DNA of 64,000 nucleotides from Bradyrhizobium sp. AZCC 1721 (lineage in GTDB: Bacteria; Pseudomonadota; Alphaproteobacteria; Rhizobiales; Xanthobacteraceae), in the NCBI RefSeq assembly GCF_036924715.1, contig NZ_JAZHSB010000001.1, forward strand, positions 5,447,001 through 5,511,000, in the 5' to 3' direction. Position numbers and translations under genes: made by a program. Below the pieces are notes generated by a model. That model ran no database searches, was not told the DNA's origin, and saw nothing but the letters and a program-made list of their open reading frames with translations. Positions 1 to 8,831 of the stretch are shown here, piece after piece (the stretch's first letter is position 1; each line of letters starts with the position of its first letter).

Positions 1-100
1 TATCGCCAGCGTGGATGATATGCGCCACCCCGGCAAGCTCTTGCTCCGCCTCGGGCCGCAGGAGCCCGTGGGTGTCCGAGATGATTCCAATTCTCAGCAC
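1..100 (-). CDS. Metallophosphoesterase (YfcE/MJ0936-type), 5' end only
   Basis: The first 33 codons of a gene that runs off the left edge. The translation contains GIISDTHG (residues 5-12) and ends in HAGD (30-33), the first two metal-binding blocks of the calcineurin-like phosphoesterase fold, with D9, H11 and D33 as expected ligands. The GTG start is chosen because the family normally starts within a few residues of the first strand and because GAGGG lies about 10 nt upstream. An in-frame ATG at 137-139 would add 13 residues. Members of this family hydrolyse phosphodiesters with two metal ions. The substrate cannot be judged from this fragment. Confidence 0.8.
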   Translation of the reverse strand, partial: MLRIGIISDTHGLLRPEAEQELAGVAHIIHAGD

Positions 101-446
101 TGCGCAGTATCCCTCGATGCGCGCCCGAACGGCGTGCATTGGCCGTCGCAAGATTTTTCTTGATCTCCCGGTGCGCACGTCGTGCACACGCTACCTTCTA
201 ACCAATTGAAAAACCTAAACCCTCCCTCCAATCCATCATGGGCGCGACGGAGAATTTCCAGTCTAAATCATTCATCTCATGAAGCAATATCCGGGCCCTC
301 TGCCAGCACCCAAGATGTAGTCAGCGTGCAATCGCGCTTCTTCGGGTCCTTGTCGTCATCTTGCCGAACCGGCGCTATTTTTCTCACGTTCATCGGCTGC
401 TGATCTAAAGTGGTTACGAAGTCGTTTTCCAGAGGAGCAACTCGCG
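101..446. other. Intergenic region, no convincing gene
   Basis: This gap separates the divergent phosphoesterase and alpha/beta hydrolase genes and should hold both promoters. The longest frames have atypical composition. A 38-codon minus-strand frame (277-393) reads plausibly but lacks a ribosome binding site. One copy of a 34-nt imperfect repeat lies at 205-238. Confidence 0.6.
205..238 (+). repeat. Imperfect 34-nt repeat, copy 1
   Basis: Matches 29671-29704 at 29 of 34 positions in the same orientation, starting with ATTGAAAAAC and ending with TCCATCA. Both copies lie in gene-free DNA. Its nature is unknown; it may be a trace of a small dispersed repeat. Confidence 0.45.
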
Positions 447-1307
447 GTGACTAACATCTTGGCAACGAAAGACTGGCCTATCGATCCCCGGTCGAACTGG
501 GCTGCGCTTTCCCAAGCCGAACGCGACGCCGCCTACGACAACAATGCCGCGGTAAAGAACAGCGCAGCGCTGATCGCCGAAAGAAACCAGATGTCCGAAA
601 CGCTGCGCGCCAGCCGCAAGTCCTTTCTTGATGTGCCCTATGGTGACCGCGAAAGGACAAAGATCGATCTTTATCCGACCACCGACAAGACAGCACCCTG
701 CCTGGTTTTCTTGCATGGCGGTTACTGGCAGCGCAATTCGCGCGAAGTCTTTGCCATGCTGGTCGAAGGCGTCGCAGCCCATGGCTGGTCGGTTGCCATT
801 CCCGGATATTCGCTGGCGCCCGACGTTTCGTTGACGGACATCGTAGCGGAGATATCCCAGTCGCTCGATTGGTTGGCCAAAAACGGAGAGGCGCACGACA
901 TCTCCGGGCCCGTCGTGCTTTCGGGCTGGTCGGCTGGCGCCCATCTCGTCGCAATGGCACTTGATCACCCGCGCGTCGCCGCAGGACTGGCGATTTCCGG
1001 CGTGTACGATCTTGGGCCCATCCGCGATACTGGCCTTAACAATGCGCTGAAGCTAACCAGCGCGGAAGTCGCGGCATTATCGCCGCTTCGCCTGCCCGCC
1101 GTCCACAAGCGCCTCGACATCGCCTATGGGACGGCCGAACTACCGGCGCTGGTTTTCGATTCAATCAAGCTTCATGAAATGCGCATCGCCGCTGGCGGGC
1201 CCGGCAAGCTCTTCCCGATCGAAGGCGCGGACCATTTCAGCATCCTCGCAGAACTGCGACGCCCCGACGGCGCGCTTGTCGATATCGCCCGCAAGCTCGT
1301 CCTATAG
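447..1307 (+). CDS. Alpha/beta hydrolase, arylformamidase-like
   Basis: A 286-residue cytoplasmic esterase. HGGYW at 90-94 is the oxyanion-hole block typical of kynurenine-formamidase-like enzymes. GWSAG at 160-164 gives nucleophile S162, and GADHFSI supplies catalytic H263. The GTG start follows a GAGGAG ribosome binding site by about 10 nt. Family members hydrolyse N-formylkynurenine or related amides and esters. The neighbouring N-carbamoyl-amino-acid hydrolase operon suggests amide or ureido chemistry here, but no other kynurenine genes are nearby, so the exact substrate is open. It converges on the Rieske gene with only 7 nt between stops and has no obvious terminator. Confidence 0.85.
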   Translation: MTNILATKDWPIDPRSNWAALSQAERDAAYDNNAAVKNSAALIAERNQMSETLRASRKSFLDVPYGDRERTKIDLYPTTDKTAPCLVFLHGGYWQRNSREVFAMLVEGVAAHGWSVAIPGYSLAPDVSLTDIVAEISQSLDWLAKNGEAHDISGPVVLSGWSAGAHLVAMALDHPRVAAGLAISGVYDLGPIRDTGLNNALKLTSAEVAALSPLRLPAVHKRLDIAYGTAELPALVFDSIKLHEMRIAAGGPGKLFPIEGADHFSILAELRRPDGALVDIARKLVL

Positions 1308-1314
1308 CCCTTGC

Positions 1315-1686
1315 CTAGATTATTGGCGCCTTGATCGCGCCTGCGTCCATCCAGACCTGGTCGTCCCTGATCTGGACCGGGTATAGCCGCATCGGCCGGC
1401 TCGGCCAGCCGTAGGAAATCCGGCCATTACGGAGATCGAACGAAGCCGCGTGACGGGGACAGAACAAGCGCCCTCCCGACAAGTGTCCGAGACTGAGGTC
1501 GGCCTGTTCGTGCGGACACATCCGTTCGCAGGCGACCGCGCGTCCTTCGCTCCAGACCAGGATCAAATCGACGCCGGTCACGCGGACACAGACGATCGTT
1601 TCCGAAATCAGCCGGCTGAACCCGCAGACTGGCATCCATTGCCCGTCGCCTGACAATGCCGCCGTTTCGGGCCGCTCATCCGCCAA
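1315..1686 (-). CDS. Rieske [2Fe-2S] ferredoxin-type protein
   Basis: A 123-residue soluble protein consisting of a single Rieske domain. Cluster ligands are C57-x-H59 and C76-x2-H79, with the usual spacing, and there is no membrane anchor or oxygenase domain. Such proteins pass electrons to a partner oxygenase or reductase. No oxygenase alpha subunit is in the window, so the partner is unknown. The start overlaps the end of livF by 11 nt, so it is probably translated from the same message and is the last gene of the minus-strand operon beginning with the N-carbamoylase. Confidence 0.85.
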   Translation of the reverse strand: MADERPETAALSGDGQWMPVCGFSRLISETIVCVRVTGVDLILVWSEGRAVACERMCPHEQADLSLGHLSGGRLFCPRHAASFDLRNGRISYGWPSRPMRLYPVQIRDDQVWMDAGAIKAPII

Positions 1687-2380
1687 GATAGGCCTTTCGC
1701 ACGTGCTCGTTCTCGATCATCTCCGCACCAGCCCCGGAAAGAACAATACGGCCGCCTTCCAGCAGGTGGGCGTGGTCGCACATCTCGAGCGCCGCAAACG
1801 CGTTCTGCTCCACCAGCAGGACCGTCGTTCCGGCATCGCGGATGCCGCGGATGATCGCAAAAGTTCGCTCGACGATGTTGGGCGCGAGCCCAAGGGAAGG
1901 CTCGTCGAACATGATCAGGCGTGGACGTGACATCAGCGCCCGGCCGATCGCCAGCATCTGCTGCTCCCCGCCTGACAAGGTGCCGGCGGCTTGTCGCTTG
2001 CGGTCGGCCAGGCGCGGAAATTCGGCATAGATCCGATCGCGGTCTGCCGCGATTTCGGCAGCACTGCTGCGCAGATAGGCCCCCATGTCGAGATTTTCCT
2101 CGACCGTCATGTGCGGAAATACCCGCCGTCCTTCCGGACAATGCGCGATCCCGCTCGCCACCACGCGCGGCGGCTTGGCGCCCGCGATGTCCTTGCCCTC
2201 GAACAGAATCGAACCCGAGCGCGGCGCAACGAGCCCGGAGATCGCACGCAGCGTGGTGCTCTTGCCGGCGCCGTTGGCGCCGATCAGGGCGACGAGTTGA
2301 CCGGCCTTGACCTCCAGCGAAATGCCTCGCAGCGCGGTGACCCCGCCATAGCCGCACACCATGTCGAGAATCTCAAGCAC
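1676..2380 (-). CDS. livF: ABC transporter ATP-binding protein, LivF type
   Basis: A 234-residue ATPase of the branched-chain amino acid/urea/amide (HAAT) importer class. Walker A GANGAGKST is at 34-42, the signature LSGGEQ at 135-140, and Walker B with DEPSLGL at 159-165. Length and the CPEGRRVFPHMTVEENL stretch are typical of LivF. A working importer also needs LivG, two permeases and a binding protein. Upstream only the 3' third of livG survives, and no livH or livM is present. The protein is therefore intact but probably orphaned by deletion, unless it pairs with subunits encoded elsewhere. Its start overlaps the livG remnant by 8 nt. Confidence 0.9.
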   Translation of the reverse strand: MLEILDMVCGYGGVTALRGISLEVKAGQLVALIGANGAGKSTTLRAISGLVAPRSGSILFEGKDIAGAKPPRVVASGIAHCPEGRRVFPHMTVEENLDMGAYLRSSAAEIAADRDRIYAEFPRLADRKRQAAGTLSGGEQQMLAIGRALMSRPRLIMFDEPSLGLAPNIVERTFAIIRGIRDAGTTVLLVEQNAFAALEMCDHAHLLEGGRIVLSGAGAEMIENEHVRKAYLGG

Positions 2381-2709
2381 GTGTCGCTCCCTGCCCGAGA
2401 TAGGCCTCGATGACGGCCGGATCGTTCCGGATCACGTCCGGCGGACCTTCGGCGATGATACGGCCGTAGTTCAGCACCACGATTCTATCAGAGACGCTCA
2501 TCACCATCGGCATATCGTGCTCGACCAGCAGGATGGTGGCGCCGTGATCCCTGATACTGCGGACCAACTGCACGAATGTATCGGTTTCCGAGGCATTCAT
2601 GCCGGAGACCGGCTCATCGAGCAGCAGCATCGAGGGCTCGGCGGCCAGCGCCAACGCCACGCCGACAAGCCGCTGCTCGCCATAAGACAGCGACCCTGCC
2701 CTGATAGCC
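2373..2709 (-). pseudogene. livG: livG remnant (C-terminal third)
   Basis: From about position 2709 the minus strand reads AGSLSYGEQR, then Walker B LLLDEPVSGMN, the switch region LLVEHDMPMVM and a normal LivG C-terminus, about 110 residues in all. The N-terminal two thirds, including Walker A, are missing. The open frame extends upstream to 2957, but that part is out-of-frame reading of the adjoining binding-protein gene and has no ABC features. It cannot bind ATP normally. It is the 3' side of a deletion junction. Confidence 0.85.
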
Positions 2710-3366
2710 GATAGCGAACGGTTCTCCGACGACGCGGTATTTTCCCGGTTCCTGTCGCTGGACGTAGGGCAGCGTCTCGCTGCCCTGCACGGCGGCATCG
2801 ATGCGACCTTGCTTGAGCTGGTTGCGGACATCGATGCTGTTTTCGCCCGGAACATATTGCACGGCGGGGTTTCCGCTGGCTTCGCAGTTCTGCTTGCTCC
2901 ACTTCTCGATCTCGATCGGGAAACTGGTGCTTCGCGTCGTTCCGACCTTCTTGCCACAGAGATCGATGGCTGACTTCACCGCGCTGTCAGCCAGAACGAA
3001 GAACTGCGGGCCTGTAGTCAGGTAGTCGACGAAATCAGCCGTCTCGCGGCGTGAACTCCGATCCGAAATGCCGCTGATGATGAAATCGGCGCGCTTGGTC
3101 TGTAACGAGGGGATCAGTTCGGCGAACGGCGTTTCGCTCCATATGATCTTCACATTCAGCCGTTTCGCGAGCTCGTTGGCGAGATCGATGTCGAGCCCAA
3201 CGAACTGGTTGGTCGAGGGATCGCGATACTCCATCGGCGCGTAGGTCGAATTGACCGTGAGCCGCAATGCGCCCGCCTGCTTGATCGCATCAGGCAGTTC
3301 GACGGCGTTCGCCGTCGCAACAGCAGTCAGCGCAGCAAGACCGGCGGAGCTCGAGATGCGTTTCAT
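2704..3366 (-). pseudogene. Family 3 amino acid-binding protein, 3' truncated
   Basis: The first ~220 residues of a periplasmic polar-amino-acid-binding protein. There is a signal peptide (cleavage near residue 20), then LRLTVNSTYAPMEYRDP, the strand FVGLDIDLANELAKRLNV and the second-lobe block CGKKVGTTRSTS. Homologues run to about 260-280 residues. Here the gene stops being recognisable after VVGEPFAIGYQG, where the DNA becomes livG in another frame; the hybrid frame ends at 2614. It starts with a 4-nt ATGA overlap of the N-carbamoylase stop, so it was part of that operon. The last lobe-closing segment is lost, so function is unlikely. Confidence 0.85.
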
Positions 3367-4346
3367 ATCAGCTCCCTCGTTGGCGCCGCGACCGGCTGCC
3401 TGACGTCCGGCTCGACGACACCGGCGCGCTCCGTGATGACAGCATATTGCTCCGGCCGCCGATGGGCGGCGAAATTGAACATCTTGTCCTTGCCTTGGCG
3501 GCAGAGATCGAGGTCGAGGTCGGCGACAAGAACTTCATCCGCGAGCGTCTGCGCTTCGGCGACTATTCGGCCATCAGGGTCCACGATGCAGGAGCCGCCG
3601 ATCAGTCCGGAGCCGTCCTCGTCGCCCGCCTTGGCGACCGCGATTGCCCAGGTCGCGTTCATGTAGGCATTGGCTTGAGTTACGAGCGTCGAATGAAAGG
3701 TGCGAAGCACAGCGTCTTCCGTAACCCCGCCGTTTGGATCGTAAGCCGCAGAATTGTAGCCGACGCAGACCAGTTCGACGCCCTGCAGGCCCAGAACCCG
3801 CCATGCTTCCGGCCAGCGGCGATCGTTACAGATCATCATGCCCACGATGGCGTGGCACCAGCCGGGTCCCGCCCGAAAAGCGGGAAATCCCAAATTGCCA
3901 TATTCAAAATATCGCTTTTCAAGCTGCTGGTAGCGCGCGCCGGCACGCACCTCGACCGAGCCGGGCAAGTGCACCTTGCGATAGCGACCGAGAACTTCGC
4001 CGTCGCTGTCGACGAGGATCGAACAGTTGTACCGCCGCCCTTCCGAAGTCAGTTCGGCGTAACCGACATAGAAGCCGACACCAAGCGTCCGCGCGCGATC
4101 GAACAACGGCTGCACCGCCGGATTCGGCATGCCGTGCTCGTAATATTGATCGAGCGCCCCGCCCTCGATTAGCCATCGCGGGAAGAAAGTCGTGAATGCC
4201 AACTCGGGAAACACCACCAGCTTCGCGCCAAGCGCGGCAGCCTGATCGAGGAGCTTTAACATCCGATCGAGCGTGCGCTCTCGCGTATCAGCCTTTTGCG
4301 TCGGCCCCATCTGAGCGGCGGCGGCGCGAAGAACACGGACCAACAT
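3363..4346 (-). CDS. N-carbamoyl-D-amino acid hydrolase
   Basis: A nitrilase-superfamily amidase that releases CO2 and ammonia from N-carbamoyl-D-amino acids, the last step of D-selective hydantoin degradation. The catalytic triad is visible as FPELAFTTFFP (Glu), YRKVHLPG (Lys) and MICNDRRWPE (Cys), and GLQGVELVCVGYN plus FNFAAHRRPEQY are typical of this subfamily rather than of general nitrilases. Length is 327 residues. The first ATG is chosen; GGAGG lies only 2 nt upstream, so an in-frame TTG at 4343 is also possible. No hydantoinase is in the window. It is the first gene of the operon, divergent from a LysR gene. Confidence 0.88.
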   Translation of the reverse strand: MLVRVLRAAAAQMGPTQKADTRERTLDRMLKLLDQAAALGAKLVVFPELAFTTFFPRWLIEGGALDQYYEHGMPNPAVQPLFDRARTLGVGFYVGYAELTSEGRRYNCSILVDSDGEVLGRYRKVHLPGSVEVRAGARYQQLEKRYFEYGNLGFPAFRAGPGWCHAIVGMMICNDRRWPEAWRVLGLQGVELVCVGYNSAAYDPNGGVTEDAVLRTFHSTLVTQANAYMNATWAIAVAKAGDEDGSGLIGGSCIVDPDGRIVAEAQTLADEVLVADLDLDLCRQGKDKMFNFAAHRRPEQYAVITERAGVVEPDVRQPVAAPTRELI

Positions 4347-4479
4347 TGCCTCCAATCTATGCGGATTGCTGCCTCATTAGGCGGATGATCTCAACCGAAC
4401 TGCGCGCAACAACGCACGCTATTACGCAAACACACGACGCCAATGGCAATCACTCGTGCTATGATATTTTCGCCCAGAC

Positions 4480-4485
4480 TATAAT
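4480..4485 (+). promoter_or_regulatory. Putative -10 box of the LysR gene
   Basis: A perfect TATAAT ends 11 nt before the LysR ATG. Transcription from it would start 4-6 nt before the start codon, giving a nearly leaderless message, consistent with the absence of a Shine-Dalgarno sequence. An ATAA-N7-TTAT inverted repeat (4481-4495) of LysR-box size overlaps it. No good -35 box is seen. Confidence 0.4.
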
Positions 4486-4496
4486 CGGCAGTTATT

Positions 4497-5396
4497 ATGA
4501 ACTTGCGCCAACTCGAGATCCTGCGTGCAGTCATTCGCCACCGGACGACAGTCGCGGCAGCGGATGATCTGGCATTGTCGCAGCCGGCGATCAGCAACGC
4601 GCTGAAAGCCATGGAAGCGCAAGCGGGGTTCGCGTTGTTCGAGCGTGTCAACAACCGCCTGTTCCCAACCACCGAGGCGATGGCGCTGTACAAGGAAAGC
4701 GAGGCGATCTTCGCGCTGCATGCAAAACTCGAGAACCGCGTGCGTGACTTAAGGGAGTCTCGCTCGGGGCATCTCTCGATCGTGGCGACGCCGCCCGTCG
4801 CCTACAGCATCATTCCACCCGCTATGTCAGGATTCCTGCACCGTCGCCCGCAGACGCGGATGTTCTTCGATGTCCGGCGCTACGAAGGAATCATCGAGGG
4901 CGTGCTGAGCAGGGTTGCGGAACTGGGCTTCGCCCTCGGTCTGTCGCCCCACCCGGGCATTGCGCACGAGGTGGTTCACTCGGGCGAAATGGTCTGCGTC
5001 TTGCCACCGAAACATCCGCTTGCCGAACGGCCGGTCATTTCCGCCGCCGACCTCGTCGGCTTACCCTTCATCGGGCTGGAGCGCGGCACGCGTTTGGGCG
5101 AAGCCGTGCGCGAGAGTTTCGCGCAAGCCGGCGCACCGTTTCAGCCGACCGTCGAGGTGCGATACTGCAACACGGCCTGCGTGCTCGCGGTCGCCGGGGT
5201 GGGCGCTGCGGTCGTCGACCCGTTTTCGCCGAGCCAAGGCGGCAGCCACGATCTCATCGTCCGGCCTTTTGCGCCCAAAACACACGCGGTGGCCTACATG
5301 CTATGGTCGGAAGCAGAACCGCTATCACGTCTGGCCAAGGCATTTCTGGACGAAGTCCGGCAGGCGAGCCTGCTTTTGGGCCGGGAAGGTTCCTGA
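4497..5396 (+). CDS. LysR-family transcriptional regulator
   Basis: A 299-residue regulator. The N-terminal winged helix-turn-helix (residues 1-60) contains the usual QPAISNALKAMEAQAGFALFER block, and a two-lobe effector domain follows (about 90-290). It is divergent from the N-carbamoylase operon across 150 nt, the classic arrangement for a LysR activator and its target, so that operon is the likely regulon. The purine genes downstream on the same strand are a second possibility. The start is the canonical MNLRQLEILRAV. The ligand is unknown. Confidence 0.9.
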   Translation: MNLRQLEILRAVIRHRTTVAAADDLALSQPAISNALKAMEAQAGFALFERVNNRLFPTTEAMALYKESEAIFALHAKLENRVRDLRESRSGHLSIVATPPVAYSIIPPAMSGFLHRRPQTRMFFDVRRYEGIIEGVLSRVAELGFALGLSPHPGIAHEVVHSGEMVCVLPPKHPLAERPVISAADLVGLPFIGLERGTRLGEAVRESFAQAGAPFQPTVEVRYCNTACVLAVAGVGAAVVDPFSPSQGGSHDLIVRPFAPKTHAVAYMLWSEAEPLSRLAKAFLDEVRQASLLLGREGS

Positions 5397-5478
5397 CTGT
5401 GTCCACGAGGTCCGCGCCAGCGAAGCCGACCTCACTGAAATCGGGCGGCATATGGCCGGACATTGATGGTGAGGCCCC

Positions 5479-5979
5479 ATGGTCGATGTTTCAACGCTGA
5501 GTCCCCCGGAACTCGATGAGCATTTCCTGCGGCTGTCATTCGCGGTTGCCCGCCGCGCCATCAGCCACGGCAACCACCCCTTCGGGGCGGTTCTGGTCGA
5601 TCAGGGCCGTAACGTCCTGATCGAGACCGAGAATGGTTACATGCCGTCGCATGACGGCACCGCGCATGCCGAACGGCTACTGGCAACGCAGGCCTGTACC
5701 ACAGTCGCGCCTGATATCCTGGGCAACGCCACGCTCTACTCGTCGGCCGAACCTTGCGCGATGTGCGCTGGCGCGATCTACTGGGCAGGCATCGGCCGCG
5801 TCGTCTACGGCTTGAGCGAACTTCGGCTGCGCCGTCTGACAGGCAACCACCCGGAAAATCCGACCCTCGATCTTCCCTGCCGTGAAGTATTCGGCAGCGG
5901 CCAGCGCGCGACCGAGGTGGTTGGGCCATTGCTGGAAGACGAGGCCGCCGCGGTGCATGACGGCGTCTGGGACAAGTAG
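5479..5979 (+). CDS. Nucleobase deaminase (guanine deaminase-like)
   Basis: A 166-residue zinc enzyme of the cytidine deaminase fold. Ligand and proton-shuttle residues are in HAE (63-65) and PCAMC (92-96). The length and the stretch after the second motif fit bacterial guanine deaminase or small nucleoside deaminases rather than tRNA-specific TadA, for which the context is also wrong. It precedes a purine-type ABC transporter and xanthine dehydrogenase genes, so deamination of guanine to xanthine is the most likely role. Cytosine or another base cannot be excluded from sequence alone. Confidence 0.8.
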   Translation: MVDVSTLSPPELDEHFLRLSFAVARRAISHGNHPFGAVLVDQGRNVLIETENGYMPSHDGTAHAERLLATQACTTVAPDILGNATLYSSAEPCAMCAGAIYWAGIGRVVYGLSELRLRRLTGNHPENPTLDLPCREVFGSGQRATEVVGPLLEDEAAAVHDGVWDK

Positions 5980-6184
5980 CCGCGCTCGGGCAGCAATTCT
6001 GCAACATGTGGATCGGCGCTATCGCTGGGAGCGCGACGGGCGTCTGCTCCCGCGAAGCAATCCGGAATCGCGCGTCGCCCGTTTGCCGAAGAGTTATGCC
6101 GGGGCTGACGCGTTTTCCCCACTTACGCGCGGGTCCAAACTAGCCCAATATCGAGGCATCCTTTCCTCTTATGCGTGACGACGA

Positions 6185-7756
6185 ATGCAGGACTCTACGA
6201 CTGACTCGCAGCACACCGACGCTAAACCTCTGCTTCAGGCAGTTGGTTTGACCAAGCGCTACGGTGACTTCCTGGCGGACGACCGAATCGACATCGATAT
6301 CTGGCCGCAACAGATCCACGCCCTGCTCGGCGAGAACGGCGCGGGAAAATCCACCCTGGTGAAGATCATCTACGGATTGATCCGGCCGACCGGTGGCGAA
6401 ATGCGCTGGCAAGGCGAGGCCATGGTTCTCTCCGGACCATCGGAAGCGCGCGTGCGCGGCATCGGCATGGTGTTCCAGCATTTCTCGCTGTTCGACAATC
6501 TCACCGTCGCCGAAAATGTTGCGTTGGGTCTCGACGGCAGGGAATCCTTCAAGGACATGTCGGCGCGCCTTGAGGAAGTATCCCGTGTTTACGGGCTTCC
6601 GCTCGATCCCAAGCGCGAGGTCTGGCAACTGTCGGTTGGCGAGCGTCAGCGCATCGAAATCGTTCGAGCACTGATGCAGTATCCGAAATTCCTGATCCTC
6701 GATGAGCCGACCGCGGTACTGACTCCGCAGGAGGCCGACCAGCTCTTCACTGTGCTCGAGCGCCTCAAAGCCGAGGGCCGCGCCATCCTCTACATCAGCC
6801 ACAAGCTCGAAGAGGTGAAGCGGCTATGCGACACCGCCACGATCCTGCGCGGCGGCAAGAAGATCTCGACCTGCAATCCCAGGATGGAAACCGCGGCTTC
6901 GCTCGCCCGCATGATGGTTGGCGGCGAGATCAAGGAAGTGAAGCCGGCTGCCAACCGCAAGATCACGGTGCCGCGCCTCGTGGTCAACGACCTCAGCCTC
7001 GAGCCCGACGATCCGCACGGCATCCAGCTCCAGCACATCTCCTTCGAACTCAAAGGTGGTGAAATCCTGGGCATCGCCGGCGTCGCCGGCAATGGTCAGG
7101 ACGAGCTTTTCGCCGCCCTGTCAGGGGAACGGCTGGCGCAGGACCCCGGCACAGTTGTGATCGACGGAACTGCCGCCGGTCACCTTTCGATCACGCGGCG
7201 GCGCCGGCTCGGCGCGGCGTTCGTGCCCGAAGAGCGGCTCGGTCACGGCACAGCGCCACGCATGAAATTGTCCGAGAATGCATTGCTGACCGGGCATGCC
7301 GCGAGCAACATGGTTCAGCATGGTTTTGTGAAAACCGCCGCAATGCTCCGAACCGTTGATCGCACCACTGAGGCCTTCGACGTGCGCAAGGCCAAGCGCG
7401 ATCCGGAAGCTGCCACTCTCTCGGGCGGCAATTTGCAAAAATTCATCGTCGGTCGGGAAATCCTGCGTAATCCTGCCGTGCTCGTCGTGAATCAACCGAC
7501 CTGGGGCGTCGACGCGGGCGCCACCGCCGTAATTCGGCAGGCGCTGCTCGACCTCGCCGCCAGCGGCGCCGCCGTTCTGGTCACGAGCCAGGACCTCGAC
7601 GAACTCGCCGAAATCACCGACCGCATCGCCGTGATGTTCCATGGCCGTTTGTCGGAGCCGGTGGCCACCCACGATGCCAGCCGCGAGGAACTCGGCTTGT
7701 TGATGGGCGGAAGCAGTATCGAGCAAAAGGACGCGGCGCATGCAACTGGTGCTTGA
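6185..7756 (+). CDS. ABC transporter ATP-binding protein, nucleoside/purine (BMP) type
   Basis: A 523-residue protein with two fused nucleotide-binding domains, the architecture of YufO/NupA-type importers. Domain 1 has Walker A GENGAGKST (49-57) and the DEPTAVLTPQE Walker B block. Domain 2 begins near residue 270 and carries the degenerate GVAGNGQDELFAALSG loop and signature LSGGNLQKF. It energises the two permeases that follow, and overlap of the next start with its stop indicates translational coupling. Substrates of this class are nucleosides, purine bases or related heterocycles, which suits the surrounding purine enzymes. Confidence 0.92.
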   Translation: MQDSTTDSQHTDAKPLLQAVGLTKRYGDFLADDRIDIDIWPQQIHALLGENGAGKSTLVKIIYGLIRPTGGEMRWQGEAMVLSGPSEARVRGIGMVFQHFSLFDNLTVAENVALGLDGRESFKDMSARLEEVSRVYGLPLDPKREVWQLSVGERQRIEIVRALMQYPKFLILDEPTAVLTPQEADQLFTVLERLKAEGRAILYISHKLEEVKRLCDTATILRGGKKISTCNPRMETAASLARMMVGGEIKEVKPAANRKITVPRLVVNDLSLEPDDPHGIQLQHISFELKGGEILGIAGVAGNGQDELFAALSGERLAQDPGTVVIDGTAAGHLSITRRRRLGAAFVPEERLGHGTAPRMKLSENALLTGHAASNMVQHGFVKTAAMLRTVDRTTEAFDVRKAKRDPEAATLSGGNLQKFIVGREILRNPAVLVVNQPTWGVDAGATAVIRQALLDLAASGAAVLVTSQDLDELAEITDRIAVMFHGRLSEPVATHDASREELGLLMGGSSIEQKDAAHATGA

Positions 7757-8831
7757 AAAGCGCGCCGAACGATCAAACACGATCGCGCTGGTTTCGCCGT
7801 TGATCGCCATTGGCCTCACGCTCGCGACCATGAGCATCCTCTTTGCGATCCTTGGAAAGAATCCGATCTCCGCGCTCGGCGTTTACTTCATCGATCCGCT
7901 CACGGACGGATATTCGCTGCAGGAGATCGCGGTGAAGGCGACTCCGCTGGTGATGATCGCGATCGGCCTCTCACTCTGCTATCTCGCCAATGCCTGGAAC
8001 ATCGGCGCCGAAGGCCAATTCCTGATCGGCGCCGTCGCCGGAAGCTGGCTTGCGGTGAAGACGCACGGCACCGACGCTGGCCACTGGGTGCTGCCGGCGA
8101 TGCTCCTGCTCGGCGCAGCAGGCGGCGCGCTTTATGCGCTGATCCCGGCGATCTGCAAGGTCAGGTTCGGCGCCAGCGAGATCCTGACCAGCCTGATGCT
8201 GGTTTATGTCGCCGACCTCCTTCTCGATTATCTCGTGCGCGGTCCGTGGCGGGATCCCGCTGGCTTCAACTTTCCAACCACCGCCGAATTCGATCCGGTC
8301 GCGACGGTGCCGGTCCTGATTGAGGGCGGCCGCCTGCACCTCGGCGCGGTCATTGCGCTCATTGTCGTGGCGGCCGGCGTGGTGCTGCTCGGGAAAACCA
8401 TCAAGGGCTTCGAAATCCGCGTCATCGGCGCCGCCCCGCGCGCCGCGCGTTTCGGCGGTTTCAAGTCCAACCAGTTGGTCCTTCTGACCTTCGCGATGTC
8501 AGGCGCGCTGGCAGGTTTGGCCGGAATTATCGAGGTGGCCGGTCCAGTCGGAAATCTCCGGCCCGGCATCTCGCCCGGCTACGGCTTCACCGCGATCATC
8601 GTCGCGTTTCTGGGGCGACTGAACCCAGTTGGAATACTAATTGCAGGCCTTTTCCTCGCACTCACCTTCATTGGCGGCGAGCAGGCCCAGATCGCAATGA
8701 AAATCCCGCTTGACGTAACCAAGGTATTTCAGGGGATTCTGCTGTTCTACGTGCTCGCCTGCGACTCCCTCATTCTGTATCGGTTCCGATTGATTTTGCC
8801 TGCGCCAAAGGTGTCCCGTGGGGCTGCTTGA
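7740..8831 (+). CDS. ABC transporter permease, BMP type (subunit 1)
   Basis: A 363-residue inner-membrane protein with about nine to ten hydrophobic segments and the conserved GLSLCYLANAWNIGAEGQFLIGA stretch of the nucleoside/simple-sugar permease family (BPD_transp_2). It starts 17 nt inside the ATPase gene and ends inside the next permease gene. It forms one half of the transmembrane pore. The substrate is inferred from the cluster, not from the sequence. Confidence 0.92.
   Translation: MQLVLEKRAERSNTIALVSPLIAIGLTLATMSILFAILGKNPISALGVYFIDPLTDGYSLQEIAVKATPLVMIAIGLSLCYLANAWNIGAEGQFLIGAVAGSWLAVKTHGTDAGHWVLPAMLLLGAAGGALYALIPAICKVRFGASEILTSLMLVYVADLLLDYLVRGPWRDPAGFNFPTTAEFDPVATVPVLIEGGRLHLGAVIALIVVAAGVVLLGKTIKGFEIRVIGAAPRAARFGGFKSNQLVLLTFAMSGALAGLAGIIEVAGPVGNLRPGISPGYGFTAIIVAFLGRLNPVGILIAGLFLALTFIGGEQAQIAMKIPLDVTKVFQGILLFYVLACDSLILYRFRLILPAPKVSRGAA

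Noticed and set aside
277..393. 38-codon minus-strand ORF in the first intergenic region
   Set aside because: Sequence is protein-like but there is no Shine-Dalgarno and no family signal, so it is not listed as a gene.
2373..2957. A 194-residue intact ABC ATPase gene
   Set aside because: Only the C-terminal ~110 residues are LivG. The N-terminal part is out-of-frame reading of the binding-protein gene and lacks Walker A.
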